A stretch of 64,000 nt of DNA from Streptomyces sp. M41(2017) (GTDB lineage: Bacteria > Actinomycetota > Actinomycetes > Streptomycetales > Streptomycetaceae), in the NCBI RefSeq assembly GCF_002078175.1, contig NZ_MWFK01000001.1, forward strand, positions 5,394,001 to 5,458,000, written 5' to 3'. A program made the position numbers and the translations under genes. Each line of letters starts with the position of its first letter. Within the stretch, counting starts at the first letter, position 1. The notes beneath the pieces are model-generated. The model worked only from the letters and a program-made list of their open reading frames with translations, did no database searches and was not told where the DNA came from. Positions 1 to 8,962 of the stretch are shown piece by piece.

Positions 1-430
1 CGACGACCGCGGTGATGCGTTTGCCGACCGGTTCGCGGTGCACCTCGAAGGCCTGGCACACACCCATGACGATCTCCAGGCCGTGCTGTCCGACCCGGCC
101 CACGTCGGCGGCACGGGCCACCGGAAGCGTCGGATCGGAGTCCCACACCGTCGCCCGTACGGCGCCCTGGTCCACTTCGAGGGACAACAGGCAGGGGCCG
201 CCAGCGTACTTGACCGCGTTCGTCACCAGCTCGCTGACGACCAGGGGCACCATGCCCATCACGCGTCCGGAGACGGGCAGTCCGGCGACGGCCTGCACCT
301 CCGCCAGGAAGTCACGGGCGAACGCGCGCGCCTCGGCTATGCACGCGGAGTCGCCGTCGTAGGCGACGGACGCCTCGATCAGTGCACCCCGCTGCTTGCG
401 CTGTTCCGCTTCACTCACCGATCGGCCCAT
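1..430 (-). CDS. RsbW-like anti-sigma ATP-binding protein (3' end cut by window)
   Basis: Reading the minus strand from an ATG at 430 gives an open frame to the left edge (about 143 residues), so the C-terminus is outside the window. The middle holds an N-box-like helix (SELVTNAVKYA) and a later G-box-like stretch (GQHGLEIVMG), as in HATPase_c_2 serine kinases of the RsbW/anti-sigma-B type. These proteins bind ATP and usually inhibit a sigma factor or phosphorylate an anti-anti-sigma partner; Streptomyces genomes carry many copies. No partner is visible here. Family call is firm, target unknown. Confidence 0.8.
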   Translation of the reverse strand, partial: MGRSVSEAEQRKQRGALIEASVAYDGDSACIAEARAFARDFLAEVQAVAGLPVSGRVMGMVPLVVSELVTNAVKYAGGPCLLSLEVDQGAVRATVWDSDPTLPVARAADVGRVGQHGLEIVMGVCQAFEVHREPVGKRITAVV

Positions 431-557
431 ACGTCCCGTCCTGCATCCGCCCGCTCCGACGTACGGGCGTCTTCCCCGAAAACCACGCTTCACTCCACCC
501 CGTCGCGCGATCGTTTTCCCCCCGTCGTCGCACGGCCGCGCCCACGTCCCCGCGAGG

Positions 558-992
558 TCAGACGTCCGTGACCGTCGCCTCGACGGGGGTGCCCACCTCG
601 ATGGTGCGGCTGACCGTGCAGAGGCGGTCGTGAGAGGTCTTCACCGCGCGGGGGAGGATCGCACGGGCACGGTCGGCGGACTCGCCGTCGCCGAACGCCA
701 CGGCGAAGGCGACCGCGAGGTCGGTCAGCCGGTTTCCCAGCTCGTCGGAGATCTTGTTGCCGGTCACGGTGACGCTGAACCGCTCGGGCTCCGCGTGCCG
801 GGTCGTCGCCACGTCGACGTCGACCGCGGTACAGCCGCCGATGGCGGCGAGCAGCAGCTCGACGGGCGTGAACGTGTCGTCCCCCTCGGCTCCCGTACCG
901 AACGAGATGGTCCCACCGCGCGCGTTCGTCGCGGTGAACCGCCCGGCCCCGGTCCGCTCGACCCCGACGAACCGCTCATTGTCGTCACTCAT
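558..992 (-). CDS. OsmC-family peroxiredoxin-like protein
   Basis: A 144-residue protein starting at the ATG at 992; a GTG three codons upstream (1001) is an alternative. It shows the two cysteine-bearing regions expected in OsmC/Ohr proteins: AIGGCTAVDV near residue 60 and DRLCTVSRTIE near residue 127. OsmC proteins form intertwined dimers and reduce organic hydroperoxides with the cysteine pair. It lies between the anti-sigma gene and a GNAT gene on the opposite strand, with no obvious operon. Peroxidase substrate cannot be inferred. Confidence 0.85.
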   Translation of the reverse strand: MSDDNERFVGVERTGAGRFTATNARGGTISFGTGAEGDDTFTPVELLLAAIGGCTAVDVDVATTRHAEPERFSVTVTGNKISDELGNRLTDLAVAFAVAFGDGESADRARAILPRAVKTSHDRLCTVSRTIEVGTPVEATVTDV

Positions 993-1089
993 GGGACCCA
1001 CTCTAAGATCCCTGCGCCGGGTTCGCCTCAGGCCGCGGCACCGGGAAATCCACTGGAAAGGCCCGGCCGGCGCCGCTCATACTCCCCGC

Positions 1090-1638
1090 ATGGAACCCGT
1101 GACGCTGAAGACCGGGCGGCTCGTTCTGAGGGCGTTCGTCGCCTCGGACGCGGATGCCGTGTACGCGACCTGTCAGGACGCGGACATCCAGCACTACACG
1201 CCGGTGCCCACGCCGTACCGCCGTGAGGACGCCGAGAACTACGTCGAGGTGCACACGGCCCGGGGCTGGGCCGAGGACCGGGACCACATCCTCGGGGCGT
1301 TCCGCTCCGACAACGGGGCGCTGGTGGGCTCGTTCTGTCTGACGCGACTCTTCGAGGGCGTCTACGAACTCGGCTACTGGGCGGACAAGGAGCAGCGCGG
1401 CAAGGGCTACGCGCTGGAGGCGGCGCGGGCTCTGTGTGACTGGGGCTTCGAGGCGCTCGGCGCCCACCGGCTCGAATGGTGGGCGATGGTCGGGAACGCA
1501 CCCTCCCGCGCACTCGCCGAGCGGCTCGGCTTCACCGTCGAGGGGACGCTGCGCAACCGCAGCAAGGTCGACGGCGTACCGCACGACTGGTGGGTGGGCG
1601 GGCTCCTGAAGCCCGGCGGCGGGGCCTCCACGTCCTGA
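1090..1638 (+). CDS. GNAT acetyltransferase (RimJ/RimL type)
   Basis: A 182-residue protein opening with the usual RimJ-like strand (LKTGRLVLRAF). The acetyl-CoA loop is seen as EQRGKGYALEAARALC around residues 101-116, followed by NAPSRALAERLGF, the helix-strand pair typical of these enzymes. Members acetylate amino groups of ribosomal proteins, amino acids or toxic amines; the substrate here is unknown. It is divergent from the OsmC gene and stands alone. Confidence 0.8.
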   Translation: MEPVTLKTGRLVLRAFVASDADAVYATCQDADIQHYTPVPTPYRREDAENYVEVHTARGWAEDRDHILGAFRSDNGALVGSFCLTRLFEGVYELGYWADKEQRGKGYALEAARALCDWGFEALGAHRLEWWAMVGNAPSRALAERLGFTVEGTLRNRSKVDGVPHDWWVGGLLKPGGGASTS

Positions 1639-1687
1639 CCCGGGCGTAGATCCGGACGTGTCCGAGGAGCATCCGCGTCCGCTGAAA

Positions 1688-1701
1688 TGGCAGAGCTGAC
1701 A
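1688..1701. promoter_or_regulatory. Palindromic operator upstream of the TetR gene
   Basis: TGGCAG-AG-CTGACA is an imperfect palindrome 37 nt before the TetR start codon. The surrounding 26 nt (1684-1709) match, in reverse complement, 22 of 26 positions at 3270-3295 in front of the MMPL transporter gene. Sharing a palindrome between regulator and transporter promoters is what a TetR autoregulator controlling an exporter would show. Binding is inferred. Confidence 0.7.
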
Positions 1702-1737
1702 ATTGACAGACCTGGCGCCGGTGGTGAGGGTGGCTCC

Positions 1738-2358
1738 ATGTCTGAGAGAAGCGAGCGGCCCGGTCTGCGGGAGCGGAAGAAGGACGAGACCCGGCGTGGA
1801 CTGCGCGAGGCCGCCGGGCGGCTCTTCGCCGAGCGGGGGTTCGCCCAGACGACCGTGGCCGACATCGCCGCCGAGGCCAATGTGTCGGAGCGGACGTTCT
1901 TCCGCTACTTCGAGAACAAGGAAGCCCTGCTCCTTCCCGACGGGGCCGAGCTGTACGCGCGCATCGAGGAGGCCTTCCTGGCCCGGCCGCGTGACGAGGC
2001 ACCCCTCGAAGCGGCCTGCGGGGCGATCACCGACGCGGTCGCCTACTTCGCCACCAGCAGCCTGACCGCGCTGGCGCATCCCCTCGGCGAGATCCGGGAG
2101 CAGGCGCGCGAGGGTCTGTCCCGGCAGTTCCAGCAGTTCGAGGCGCGCCTCACCGAGCTCGTCCTGGAACGCCTCCCGGAGGGAGCGCCGGACGCCGACC
2201 TGCAGGCCGCCGTCATCGCCAACTGCGCGCTGTCGGCGGCGCGCGCCGTACTCCGGACCCTGCGCAACCGTCGTACCGCCGGAGTCCCCGCGGAGCCCGA
2301 CCGCCTGCTCCCGCAGGCATTCATCTTCCTCTCCCTGATCGGAGCCACCAGCTCGTGA
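1738..2358 (+). CDS. TetR-family repressor of the adjacent MMPL exporter
   Basis: A 206-residue protein with a canonical TetR N-terminal helix-turn-helix (about residues 20-65: GFAQTTVADIAAEANVSERTFFRYFENKE) and a divergent C-terminal ligand domain. The ATG at 1738 is chosen because the HTH begins 15-20 residues later, as is usual. It overlaps the next gene (DUF2993) by 4 nt (GTGA), and an MMPL transporter follows, so it most likely represses its own operon and the transporter through the palindromes at 1688-1701 and 3262-3322. Ligand unknown. Confidence 0.88.
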   Translation: MSERSERPGLRERKKDETRRGLREAAGRLFAERGFAQTTVADIAAEANVSERTFFRYFENKEALLLPDGAELYARIEEAFLARPRDEAPLEAACGAITDAVAYFATSSLTALAHPLGEIREQAREGLSRQFQQFEARLTELVLERLPEGAPDADLQAAVIANCALSAARAVLRTLRNRRTAGVPAEPDRLLPQAFIFLSLIGATSS

Positions 2359-3122
2359 GCCATCGCCGTCGCGTCGTCATCACCGCGATATGCCTGACCG
2401 CCGCCGTCGCGGGAGCCGTCACCACCGACCTCGTCGTCGAGCACACGGTGCGGGGCCGGGTCGCGGAGACCGCCGCGTGCCGTCTCGGTGCGACGCGGGG
2501 GGTGCAGGTCGACCTGGACGACACCCTCGCCGGACTCAAGGCCCTCACCGGCACCGTCGGCACCGTCCACGTCGGCGCCGAGGGCGTACGACGCCAGGGC
2601 ACCGACATGGACGTCGACGTGTACCTCCGTGACGTGTCGACCGGGGGCTCCTCCGCCGGCGGAACCGCCACCGCGACCATCGCCTACGGATCCCTCGACA
2701 AGACCGCCGACGCGAAGAGCGCGGCGGGCGCGGAGGGGCTGAGGACCGGAACGGACGGTACGCACCTCACGCTCAGCGGCACGGCGGGCGGCACCGGGAT
2801 GCCCGTCACGGTCGTGACGAAGCTGACCACCACGACGCACAGCCTCACCATCGCCCCCGCGACGGTCCAGATCCTCGGCCGGCAGGTGCCGGTGTCGGCG
2901 CTCTCCGCGCTGCCGGGCGCCGGCAACTTCGCGGACAAGCTGACGCCGCGCACGATCGACATCGACAAGCTCCCGCGCGGAGCCACGCTGACAGGCGCCC
3001 ACGCCGGCTCCGACGGTCTCGTCCTGGACTTCAAGGTGGCGCCCGGAGGTGTCGGGGGACAGGCCGGGACGGCTTCGGGGGCGCCCGGCTGCGCCTCCGG
3101 CGGGGGCCGGATCGACGGCTGA
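2355..3122 (+). CDS. DUF2993 (LmeA-like) membrane-anchored lipid-binding protein
   Basis: A 255-residue protein from a GTG overlapping the TetR stop codon. It starts with a positively charged segment and one hydrophobic helix (VVITAICLTAAVAGAVTTDLV), then a beta-rich domain with the features of DUF2993, the actinobacterial family including mycobacterial LmeA, a periplasmic phospholipid-binding protein. The C-terminus is Gly/Ala rich. Translational coupling to the TetR gene and the following MMPL transporter suggest a role in handling envelope lipids or the exported substrate. Confidence 0.72.
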   Translation: MSHRRRVVITAICLTAAVAGAVTTDLVVEHTVRGRVAETAACRLGATRGVQVDLDDTLAGLKALTGTVGTVHVGAEGVRRQGTDMDVDVYLRDVSTGGSSAGGTATATIAYGSLDKTADAKSAAGAEGLRTGTDGTHLTLSGTAGGTGMPVTVVTKLTTTTHSLTIAPATVQILGRQVPVSALSALPGAGNFADKLTPRTIDIDKLPRGATLTGAHAGSDGLVLDFKVAPGGVGGQAGTASGAPGCASGGGRIDG

Positions 3123-3143
3123 CCGCGGTCGTGCCGTGTGCGG

Positions 3144-3174
3144 GGCGCCGGAGTCCTCGGGACTCCGGCGCCCT
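3144..3174 (+). terminator. Rho-independent-type hairpin after the TetR-DUF2993 operon
   Basis: A perfect 14-bp stem (3144-3157 with 3161-3174) and a 3-nt loop start 22 nt after the DUF2993 stop. The stem is GC-rich and followed by a short T-containing run (TTCGTCTGTT). It separates the TetR operon from the MMPL promoter, so the transporter should be transcribed from its own start. Confidence 0.8.
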
Positions 3175-3261
3175 TCGTCTGTTCCGCGGACTCCCGCCCT
3201 GTCGCCCTGAGGTCCCGGGATCGTCCGCGACCTTCCGGGATTTTCCGGAGTGCCGACAAAG

Positions 3262-3322
3262 TGGCATGACTGCCAATTGACGGCTCTGCCATCTCCCGGG
3301 TTTAGTTGTGGCAGTCCTGTCA
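3262..3322. promoter_or_regulatory. Three palindromic operator copies before the MMPL transporter gene
   Basis: Three related 14-mers occur at 3262-3275 (TGGCATGACTGCCA), 3278-3291 (TGACGGCTCTGCCA) and 3309-3322 (TGGCAGTCCTGTCA). They follow the pattern TGGCAG-NN-CTGYCA seen at 1688-1701. The last copy ends 17 nt before the GTG start at 3340, where repressor binding would block expression. The array is probably recognised by the TetR protein encoded at 1738-2358. Confidence 0.72.
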
Positions 3323-3339
3323 CTTCTTCTGGAGGCGCA

Positions 3340-5490
3340 GTGTCCCCTTCCCCTGCCCCGCGTCCGTCGGCACTGCACCGCACCGGCGCCTTCTGCGCAC
3401 GGCATCCCGTGTGGGTGATCACCGGCTGGCTGCTGGTGCTCGCCGCAGCCTTCACCGCACGGCACGCCGTCGGGGCGTCCTACGGGGACGAGGTCAGCCT
3501 TCCGGGCAGTCGGACCGCCGTCGGCGCGGACCTGCTGGAGCGGTCCGACCCGGCGGCGGGAGCCCCGAACGGAAAGGTCGTCCTGCACGTCGGCTCCGGC
3601 AGGGTGTCCGACCACGACACCGGACTCGACGCGACCCTCGACCGCCTCCGGGACCTGCCCCACGTCACCGCCGTCTCCGATCCGGTGACCAGCTCCGACG
3701 GCGCCACCGCGTACACCAGGGTGTCGTTCGACGAGAAGCTCAAGTCCCTCGGCCACGCCTACACCGAACGGCTCGACGAAGCCACCGCCCCGGCCCGGGA
3801 CGCCGGGATCGAGGTCGCCTACGGCGGCGACCTCCACGACATCGTCCGCACTCCCGCCGACGACACACTCGCCGAGGCCGTCGGCGTCAGCGCCGCCCTC
3901 GTCGTCCTGCTGCTCGCCTTCGGCAGCGTCGCCGCCGCGCTCATGCCGCTGGTCACCGCCCTGATCGGCGTCGGTGTCGGGATGGGCGTCGTCGGCATCG
4001 TGGCGGGCACCCTCACCTTCGCCACCGCCGCTCCGACGCTCGCCACGATGATCGGGCTCGGCGTCGGCATCGACTACGCGCTCTTCCTCATCACACGGTT
4101 CCGGCAGTACCTGATCGACGGGGAGGACCCGCAGGAGGCCGTCGGGCGGACCACCGCCGTCAGCGGCAAGGCCGTCCTGGTCGCGGCGGTCACCGTGGCC
4201 GTCGCCCTGCTCAGCCTGTACGCCTGCGGACTGACCATGATCGGGCGGCTCGGTCTCGCCGCCACCATCGCCGTCGTCGTCACCGCGGCCGCCGCGCTCA
4301 CGCTGGTGCCCGCCGCCATGGGCCTCGTCGGCCGCCGCGTCGACCTGATACGCGTGCGCCGCAGGCCGGTCGCCGAGAGCGCCGGGGACCACGACGGCTG
4401 GCACCGCTACGCCCGGGTCGTCGCCCGCCGCCCCTGGACGTTCTTCACGGCGGGATTCCTGCTCATGGCGCTGTGCGCCGTGCCGCTGTTCTCCCTGCGC
4501 CTCGGACACATCGACGACGGCGCGGACCCGGTGGGCAGCACCACCCGTACCGCCTACGACTGGCTGGCCGATGCCGACGGACCCGGCTTCGGCCCGGGCG
4601 CCAACGGCCCGTTCACCCTCGTCGTCGACCTCACCCGCGCGACCGGCTCCGCCGACCGGGTCGCGGACCGGCTCACCGACACACTGGCCACGACAGACGG
4701 CGTCGCCCGCGTCACCCCGCCGCGGCCGAGCAGGGACGGCAGGCTGCTCGTCGCCACGGTCGTCCCCACCACGGGGCCCCAGTCGGCCGACACCGACGCC
4801 CTGTTCGCCACGCTCACCGACACGGCTGTCCCCGAAGCGCTCAAGGGCACCGGAGCGAGCGGCTACCTGACCGGCACCACCGCGGGCCGGCTCGCGTTCC
4901 GCGACACCGTCACCGAACGCCTGCCGCTCATCATCGGCATCGTGCTGGTGGCCGCGTTCCTGCTGCTGACGGTCGTCTTCCGCAGCCTGGTGATCCCCCT
5001 CAAGGCGGTTGTCCTGAACGTGCTCACGACCGGCGCGTCCTACGGCATCCTGGTCGCCGTCTTCCAGTGGGGCTGGGGCGACAGCCTGCTCGGCATGAGC
5101 GAACCCGTCCCGATCGAGTCCTACGTGCCGATGATGATGTTCGCCATCGTCTTCGGACTCTCCATGGACTACGAGATCTTCCTGCTCTCCCGCATCGCCG
5201 AGGAGTGGCACGCCACCCATGACAACGAACAGGCGGTCGGCACCGGGCTGGCGCTGACCGGGCGGGTCATCAGCTGCGCGGCGCTCATCATGACGGCGGT
5301 GTTCCTCTCCTTCACGCGCTCACCGACCGTCGTGGTCAAGATGCTCGCGCTCGGACTCGCCGTCAGCGTCGTCCTGGACGCGACGGTCGTCCGTCTCGTC
5401 CTGGTCCCTTCCCTCATGTTCCTGATGGGGCGCGCCAATTGGTGGCTCCCACGACGGCTGGACCGCGTCCTCCCGCGCACCACCGTCTGA
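3340..5490 (+). CDS. MMPL/RND-family membrane transporter
   Basis: A 716-residue protein from a GTG at 3340 preceded by GGAGGCG. It has the two-fold MMPL design: an N-terminal helix, an extracytoplasmic domain (about 40-180), five or six helices (180-360), a second soluble domain (about 380-540) and a second helix block (550-700) containing LSMDYEIFLLSR, the charged transmembrane motif of MMPL proteins, matched by GVGIDYALFLITRFR in the first half. Such proteins export lipids, pigments or antibiotics using proton-motive force. The TetR operators upstream suggest ligand-induced export. Confidence 0.92.
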   Translation: MSPSPAPRPSALHRTGAFCARHPVWVITGWLLVLAAAFTARHAVGASYGDEVSLPGSRTAVGADLLERSDPAAGAPNGKVVLHVGSGRVSDHDTGLDATLDRLRDLPHVTAVSDPVTSSDGATAYTRVSFDEKLKSLGHAYTERLDEATAPARDAGIEVAYGGDLHDIVRTPADDTLAEAVGVSAALVVLLLAFGSVAAALMPLVTALIGVGVGMGVVGIVAGTLTFATAAPTLATMIGLGVGIDYALFLITRFRQYLIDGEDPQEAVGRTTAVSGKAVLVAAVTVAVALLSLYACGLTMIGRLGLAATIAVVVTAAAALTLVPAAMGLVGRRVDLIRVRRRPVAESAGDHDGWHRYARVVARRPWTFFTAGFLLMALCAVPLFSLRLGHIDDGADPVGSTTRTAYDWLADADGPGFGPGANGPFTLVVDLTRATGSADRVADRLTDTLATTDGVARVTPPRPSRDGRLLVATVVPTTGPQSADTDALFATLTDTAVPEALKGTGASGYLTGTTAGRLAFRDTVTERLPLIIGIVLVAAFLLLTVVFRSLVIPLKAVVLNVLTTGASYGILVAVFQWGWGDSLLGMSEPVPIESYVPMMMFAIVFGLSMDYEIFLLSRIAEEWHATHDNEQAVGTGLALTGRVISCAALIMTAVFLSFTRSPTVVVKMLALGLAVSVVLDATVVRLVLVPSLMFLMGRANWWLPRRLDRVLPRTTV

Positions 5491-6374
5491 CGGAGGCAGG
5501 GGCCGTCCTCCGCCGCATGGTGGTGAGGCGCGGGCCGGGCGGATTCTCGACGCTGCGGGTCCTCGGCTCCACCGGGGCCCCGCTGCCCGCCGCGTCGTAC
5601 CACTGGGTGCGGGAGCACGTCGGTGCCCAGGTCCAGGTGGCCTCCGCGAGCGGGGGTACCGACATCGTGAGCGGATTCGCCGGCGGAGCGCCGTCGCTCC
5701 CCGTTCGGGCCGGCGAGATCTCGGCCGCGCACCTCGGCGTGGCCCTGGAGGCCTGGGACCCCGACGGCCGTGCCGTGCTCGACGAGGTCGGGGAACTGGT
5801 CGTCACCCGCCCCATGCCGTCCATGCCGCTCTTCTTCTGGGCCGACAGTGACGGATCCCGGTACCGCGACGCCTACTTCGGGGCCTATCCGGGGGTGTGG
5901 CGGCACGGGGACTGGGTGACCCGCACCTCACGGGGGAGTGTCGTCGTCTCGGGCCGATCGGACTCCACGTTGAACCGACACGGGGTGCGGCTGGGCAGCG
6001 CCGACGTCTACGCCGTGGTGGAGGAGCTGGCGTGCGTGCGGGAGAGCCTGGTCATCGGGGCCGAACTCGCCGACGGCGGTTACTGGTTGCCGCTGTTCGT
6101 CGTGATGGAGCCGGGGCACGACCTCACCGACGCCGTGCGCGCGGAGATCTCCGAGGCGATCCGCACCCGTGCCTCGCCGAGGCACGTCCCCGACGCGGTC
6201 ATCGCCGTACCCGCGCTTCCCCACACCCGCACCGGCAAGAAGCTGGAGATCCCGGTCAAGCGGCTGATCCAGGGTGCCGACCCGAGCCGGGTCGCCGGCC
6301 GGGAGGCGGTGGACGACCCGGCGGCCCTCGCCTACTTCACCCGCTTCACCCGGGCCACGGCCGACGGTCCCTGA
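5491..6374 (+). pseudogene. C-terminal remnant of acetoacetyl-CoA synthetase
   Basis: From about 5545 the frame encodes the C-terminal half of an acetoacetyl-CoA synthetase-like adenylate-forming enzyme: FSTLRVLGSTGAPLP, then the A8-type hinge region (VVVSGRSDSTLNRHGVRLG) and the catalytic-lysine region near TRTGKKLEIPVKRL. The whole N-terminal half, with the P-loop-like STGLPK motif, is missing; full-length enzymes are about 650 residues. It begins immediately after the MMPL stop codon, with no room for the missing part, so a deletion joined the two. Probably non-functional, although the open frame remains intact to a stop that abuts the convergent IclR gene. Confidence 0.75.
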
Positions 6375-7292
6375 TCAGCCGGCCGGCCGCTCGGACGCCA
6401 GCTGGCGCGAGATCGCCCGGGCGGCGGTGCGGACGGCGGGGACGTACGACGCGGGGCCGGTGCCGGGGACGACCACGGACAGCGCCGCGACCACGCCCCC
6501 GGCGCCCCGGACCGGCGCCGCCACGGTCAGCAACGGCCGTGGCGCGCTCTGGCTGCCGACCGCGTAGTCACCCCGCCGGATCTCGGCGAGCGCCCGCCGC
6601 AGCTCGGCGGGTGTCCGCACCACGTCGTCCCCGTCACCGCCCTCGAACGATCCGATCACCGTCTCCTGCACGTGGGCCGGCGCGTGCGCCAGCAGGACCA
6701 GACCGACCCCCGTGGTGGGCAGCGGCATGCGTCCGCCCACCCGGAACCGGACCGGGTCGGCGTCATGGGCGGAGAGCCGCTCCACCAGGAGGGCCTCCGT
6801 CTCGTCGCGCACGGCCAGCAGCACGTGCTGGCCGGTCACATGGAAGAGGTCCTCCATGAACGGCATGGCGACAGCGCGCAGCCCGTGTCCACGAGGAGCG
6901 AGGGAGGCGATCTCCAGCAACCGCAGCCCCACGACGTACCGCCCGTCCTCCAGCCGCTCCAGCGCGCCGACCTCGACGAGCTTGCGAGCCATCCGCAGGG
7001 CGCTGCTGCGCGGTGTCCCCGTTCTCCGGGCGAGCTCGGAGAGCGGCTGGGCGCGGTGCTCGGCGTCGAAGGAGCGCAGCAGGGTGAACGCCCGGTCGAC
7101 GACCGCCTCGCCGACCGGCGGCTTGCGCCCACGCGTCGGCGCCACCGGTGACCGGCTCCCGGCCACCGCGCCGGGATCCCGCGCCGTCCGTCCCCTCGCG
7201 GTCCGTCCCTCGGACTTCCGCCCGTCCGCCGTCCGCCCCGCGGGCTCCTCGCCACGCCCCGGGGTGCCGGAGGAGTCGTCCGCTGCTCGCAC
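6375..7292 (-). CDS. IclR-family transcriptional regulator
   Basis: A 305-residue protein from a GTG at 7292 with GGAG 5 nt upstream. After an unusually long Arg/Gly-rich N-terminal extension (about 60 residues) comes an IclR winged helix (VVDRAFTLLRSFDAEHRAQPLSELARRTGTPRSSALRMARKL) and the GAF-like effector domain. It is divergent from the amidohydrolase operon at 7423, the classic layout for an IclR regulator of a catabolic operon. The long extension could mean that the true start is internal. Confidence 0.87.
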   Translation of the reverse strand: MRAADDSSGTPGRGEEPAGRTADGRKSEGRTARGRTARDPGAVAGSRSPVAPTRGRKPPVGEAVVDRAFTLLRSFDAEHRAQPLSELARRTGTPRSSALRMARKLVEVGALERLEDGRYVVGLRLLEIASLAPRGHGLRAVAMPFMEDLFHVTGQHVLLAVRDETEALLVERLSAHDADPVRFRVGGRMPLPTTGVGLVLLAHAPAHVQETVIGSFEGGDGDDVVRTPAELRRALAEIRRGDYAVGSQSAPRPLLTVAAPVRGAGGVVAALSVVVPGTGPASYVPAVRTAARAISRQLASERPAG

Positions 7293-7422
7293 GTCATCTC
7301 CGTTCCATTCAATGGCACATACCGTGCCGCTCGATGGAACACCTGCCTAACGTGGAACCGGCCGGACGTCAACAGGGACGGCGGCCGTGGGCACGCAGCA
7401 CGCCAGTAAGGGAGCACCCGAC

Positions 7423-8880
7423 ATGACCCCACCGCCCACACGGGACACGGCCACCCGGCGGGACTCCGCCGTGCTGCTGAAGAACGCGACGGTCGTCGAC
7501 ACCCGGGACGGAGCCCTCGCGCCGGACACCGACGTGCTGATCCGCGGGGACCGGATCGCCGACGTACGTCCGGGCATCACCGTCGCGGACGGACCCGACC
7601 CCGTCACCGTCGACGCCCGCGGCACGTACGTCGTCCCCGGATACGCGGACATGCACGCGCACCCCCTCGGCCAGCGCCCGCAGGAGCAGACACGCGACCT
7701 GGAGCTCCTGCTGGCCCACGGCGTGACGGGCTTCCGCCAGATGTCGGGCTCGCTCGCGCTGCTGGAGCGGCGCGCCTCGGGAACCCTCGACCTCCCGGCC
7801 GCCTCGCCCGAACTCCTGGCACTGCCCGGCCCGTTGCTCCTGACGCCGGTGAACGCGGCCACCGCCGAACAGGCCGTCGCCGCGGTACGCGAACAGCACG
7901 CGGCCGGCGCAGACTTCATCAAGGCGGCGATGGTCACACCAGAGGTCTTCTTCGCCGCGCAGGCCGAGGCGCTGCGGCTGGGACTGCCCATCGTGGGACA
8001 CCTGCCCGTCGGCATCGACGTACCGAAGGCGTCCCGGATCGGCATGAAGTCCATCGAGCATCTCGGCCCGGGCGTGGGCCTGTTCGCGTGCTGCTCCACG
8101 GACGGCACCCACGTGCACGCGAACGCGGCCGGGCAGGCCCCGATGAAGGTTCCGCCGTTCAGGATCCCGTTCATGGAACGGGTGATGGAACGGGTCGTCA
8201 AGAAGCTCGTCGTCAACCCGATCAATCGCACCAAGCCGGCCGACACCGAGAACCTGCGGCTCGCGGTGCGCACCTTCGACGACGGACTGGCCGCCACCCT
8301 GGCCGAGCGGTTCGTCGCCGACGGCACCTGGCAGGTGCCGACGCTGATCCGCGTCAAGACCCAGGAGCTGTGCGACGACCCGGCGTTCGCCGACGATCCC
8401 GACCTGCGCTTCATGGGTGACGCCACGGTCCGCGCCTGGACGTCGGCGGCCCGGAGGTTCGCCGCCTTCCCGCCCGAGGCCCGCGAGACCTTCCGCGCGG
8501 TCTACCGGCGGCAGCTGGAACTGACCAAGCTGTTCGACGACGCCGGGGTGCCGATGCTCGCCGGCAGCGACTGCTCCGGAGCGGCCTGGGTCGTACCGGG
8601 CGCCTCCCTGCACCACGAGTTCGACGAACTCGCCCGCGCCGGCCTCGCGCCCCTGCGCGTCCTCCAGATGGCCACCCTCCGTGCGGCGGAGTTCCTCGAC
8701 GCCACCGACACCATGGGGACCGTCGAGCCGGGCAAGCGCGCCGACCTCGTCCTCCTGGACGCGAACCCCGTCGAGAGCGTCGAGCACCTGCACCGCGTCT
8801 CTGGGGTGGTGCGCGCCGGACACCACTACGGCACGGCGGACCTGGCCGCCCTCAAGGAGCGGGTCGCCGCCCGCGCCTGA
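7423..8880 (+). CDS. Metal-dependent amidohydrolase (imidazolonepropionase/prolidase-like)
   Basis: A 485-residue protein of the amidohydrolase superfamily with a complete set of metal ligands visible: DMHAHP (HxH) near residue 77, a lysine that could be carbamylated in GADFIKAAM near 168, histidines in VGHLP and SIEHLG near 192 and 210, and the catalytic aspartate in GSDCSG near 384. It hydrolyses a cyclic amide, dipeptide or related C-N bond. The next gene encodes a second, unrelated-class amidohydrolase 82 nt on, and the IclR gene is divergent, so the pair is probably one degradation pathway. Substrate unknown. Confidence 0.82.
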   Translation: MTPPPTRDTATRRDSAVLLKNATVVDTRDGALAPDTDVLIRGDRIADVRPGITVADGPDPVTVDARGTYVVPGYADMHAHPLGQRPQEQTRDLELLLAHGVTGFRQMSGSLALLERRASGTLDLPAASPELLALPGPLLLTPVNAATAEQAVAAVREQHAAGADFIKAAMVTPEVFFAAQAEALRLGLPIVGHLPVGIDVPKASRIGMKSIEHLGPGVGLFACCSTDGTHVHANAAGQAPMKVPPFRIPFMERVMERVVKKLVVNPINRTKPADTENLRLAVRTFDDGLAATLAERFVADGTWQVPTLIRVKTQELCDDPAFADDPDLRFMGDATVRAWTSAARRFAAFPPEARETFRAVYRRQLELTKLFDDAGVPMLAGSDCSGAAWVVPGASLHHEFDELARAGLAPLRVLQMATLRAAEFLDATDTMGTVEPGKRADLVLLDANPVESVEHLHRVSGVVRAGHHYGTADLAALKERVAARA

Positions 8881-8962
8881 CCGCCGTCACCGAACAGCGG
8901 AGCCGGCTCCCGAGCGCCGGCCCCGTACCCCTCCCACCCGCCGAACCATGAAAGGACCCTCC

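Noticed and set aside
3031-5220. Very long open frame (729 codons) on the minus strand opposite the MMPL gene
   Set aside because: Its translation is a low-complexity Gly/Asp/Arg/Gln pattern, the usual antisense shadow in high-GC coding DNA. The + frame has clear MMPL motifs.
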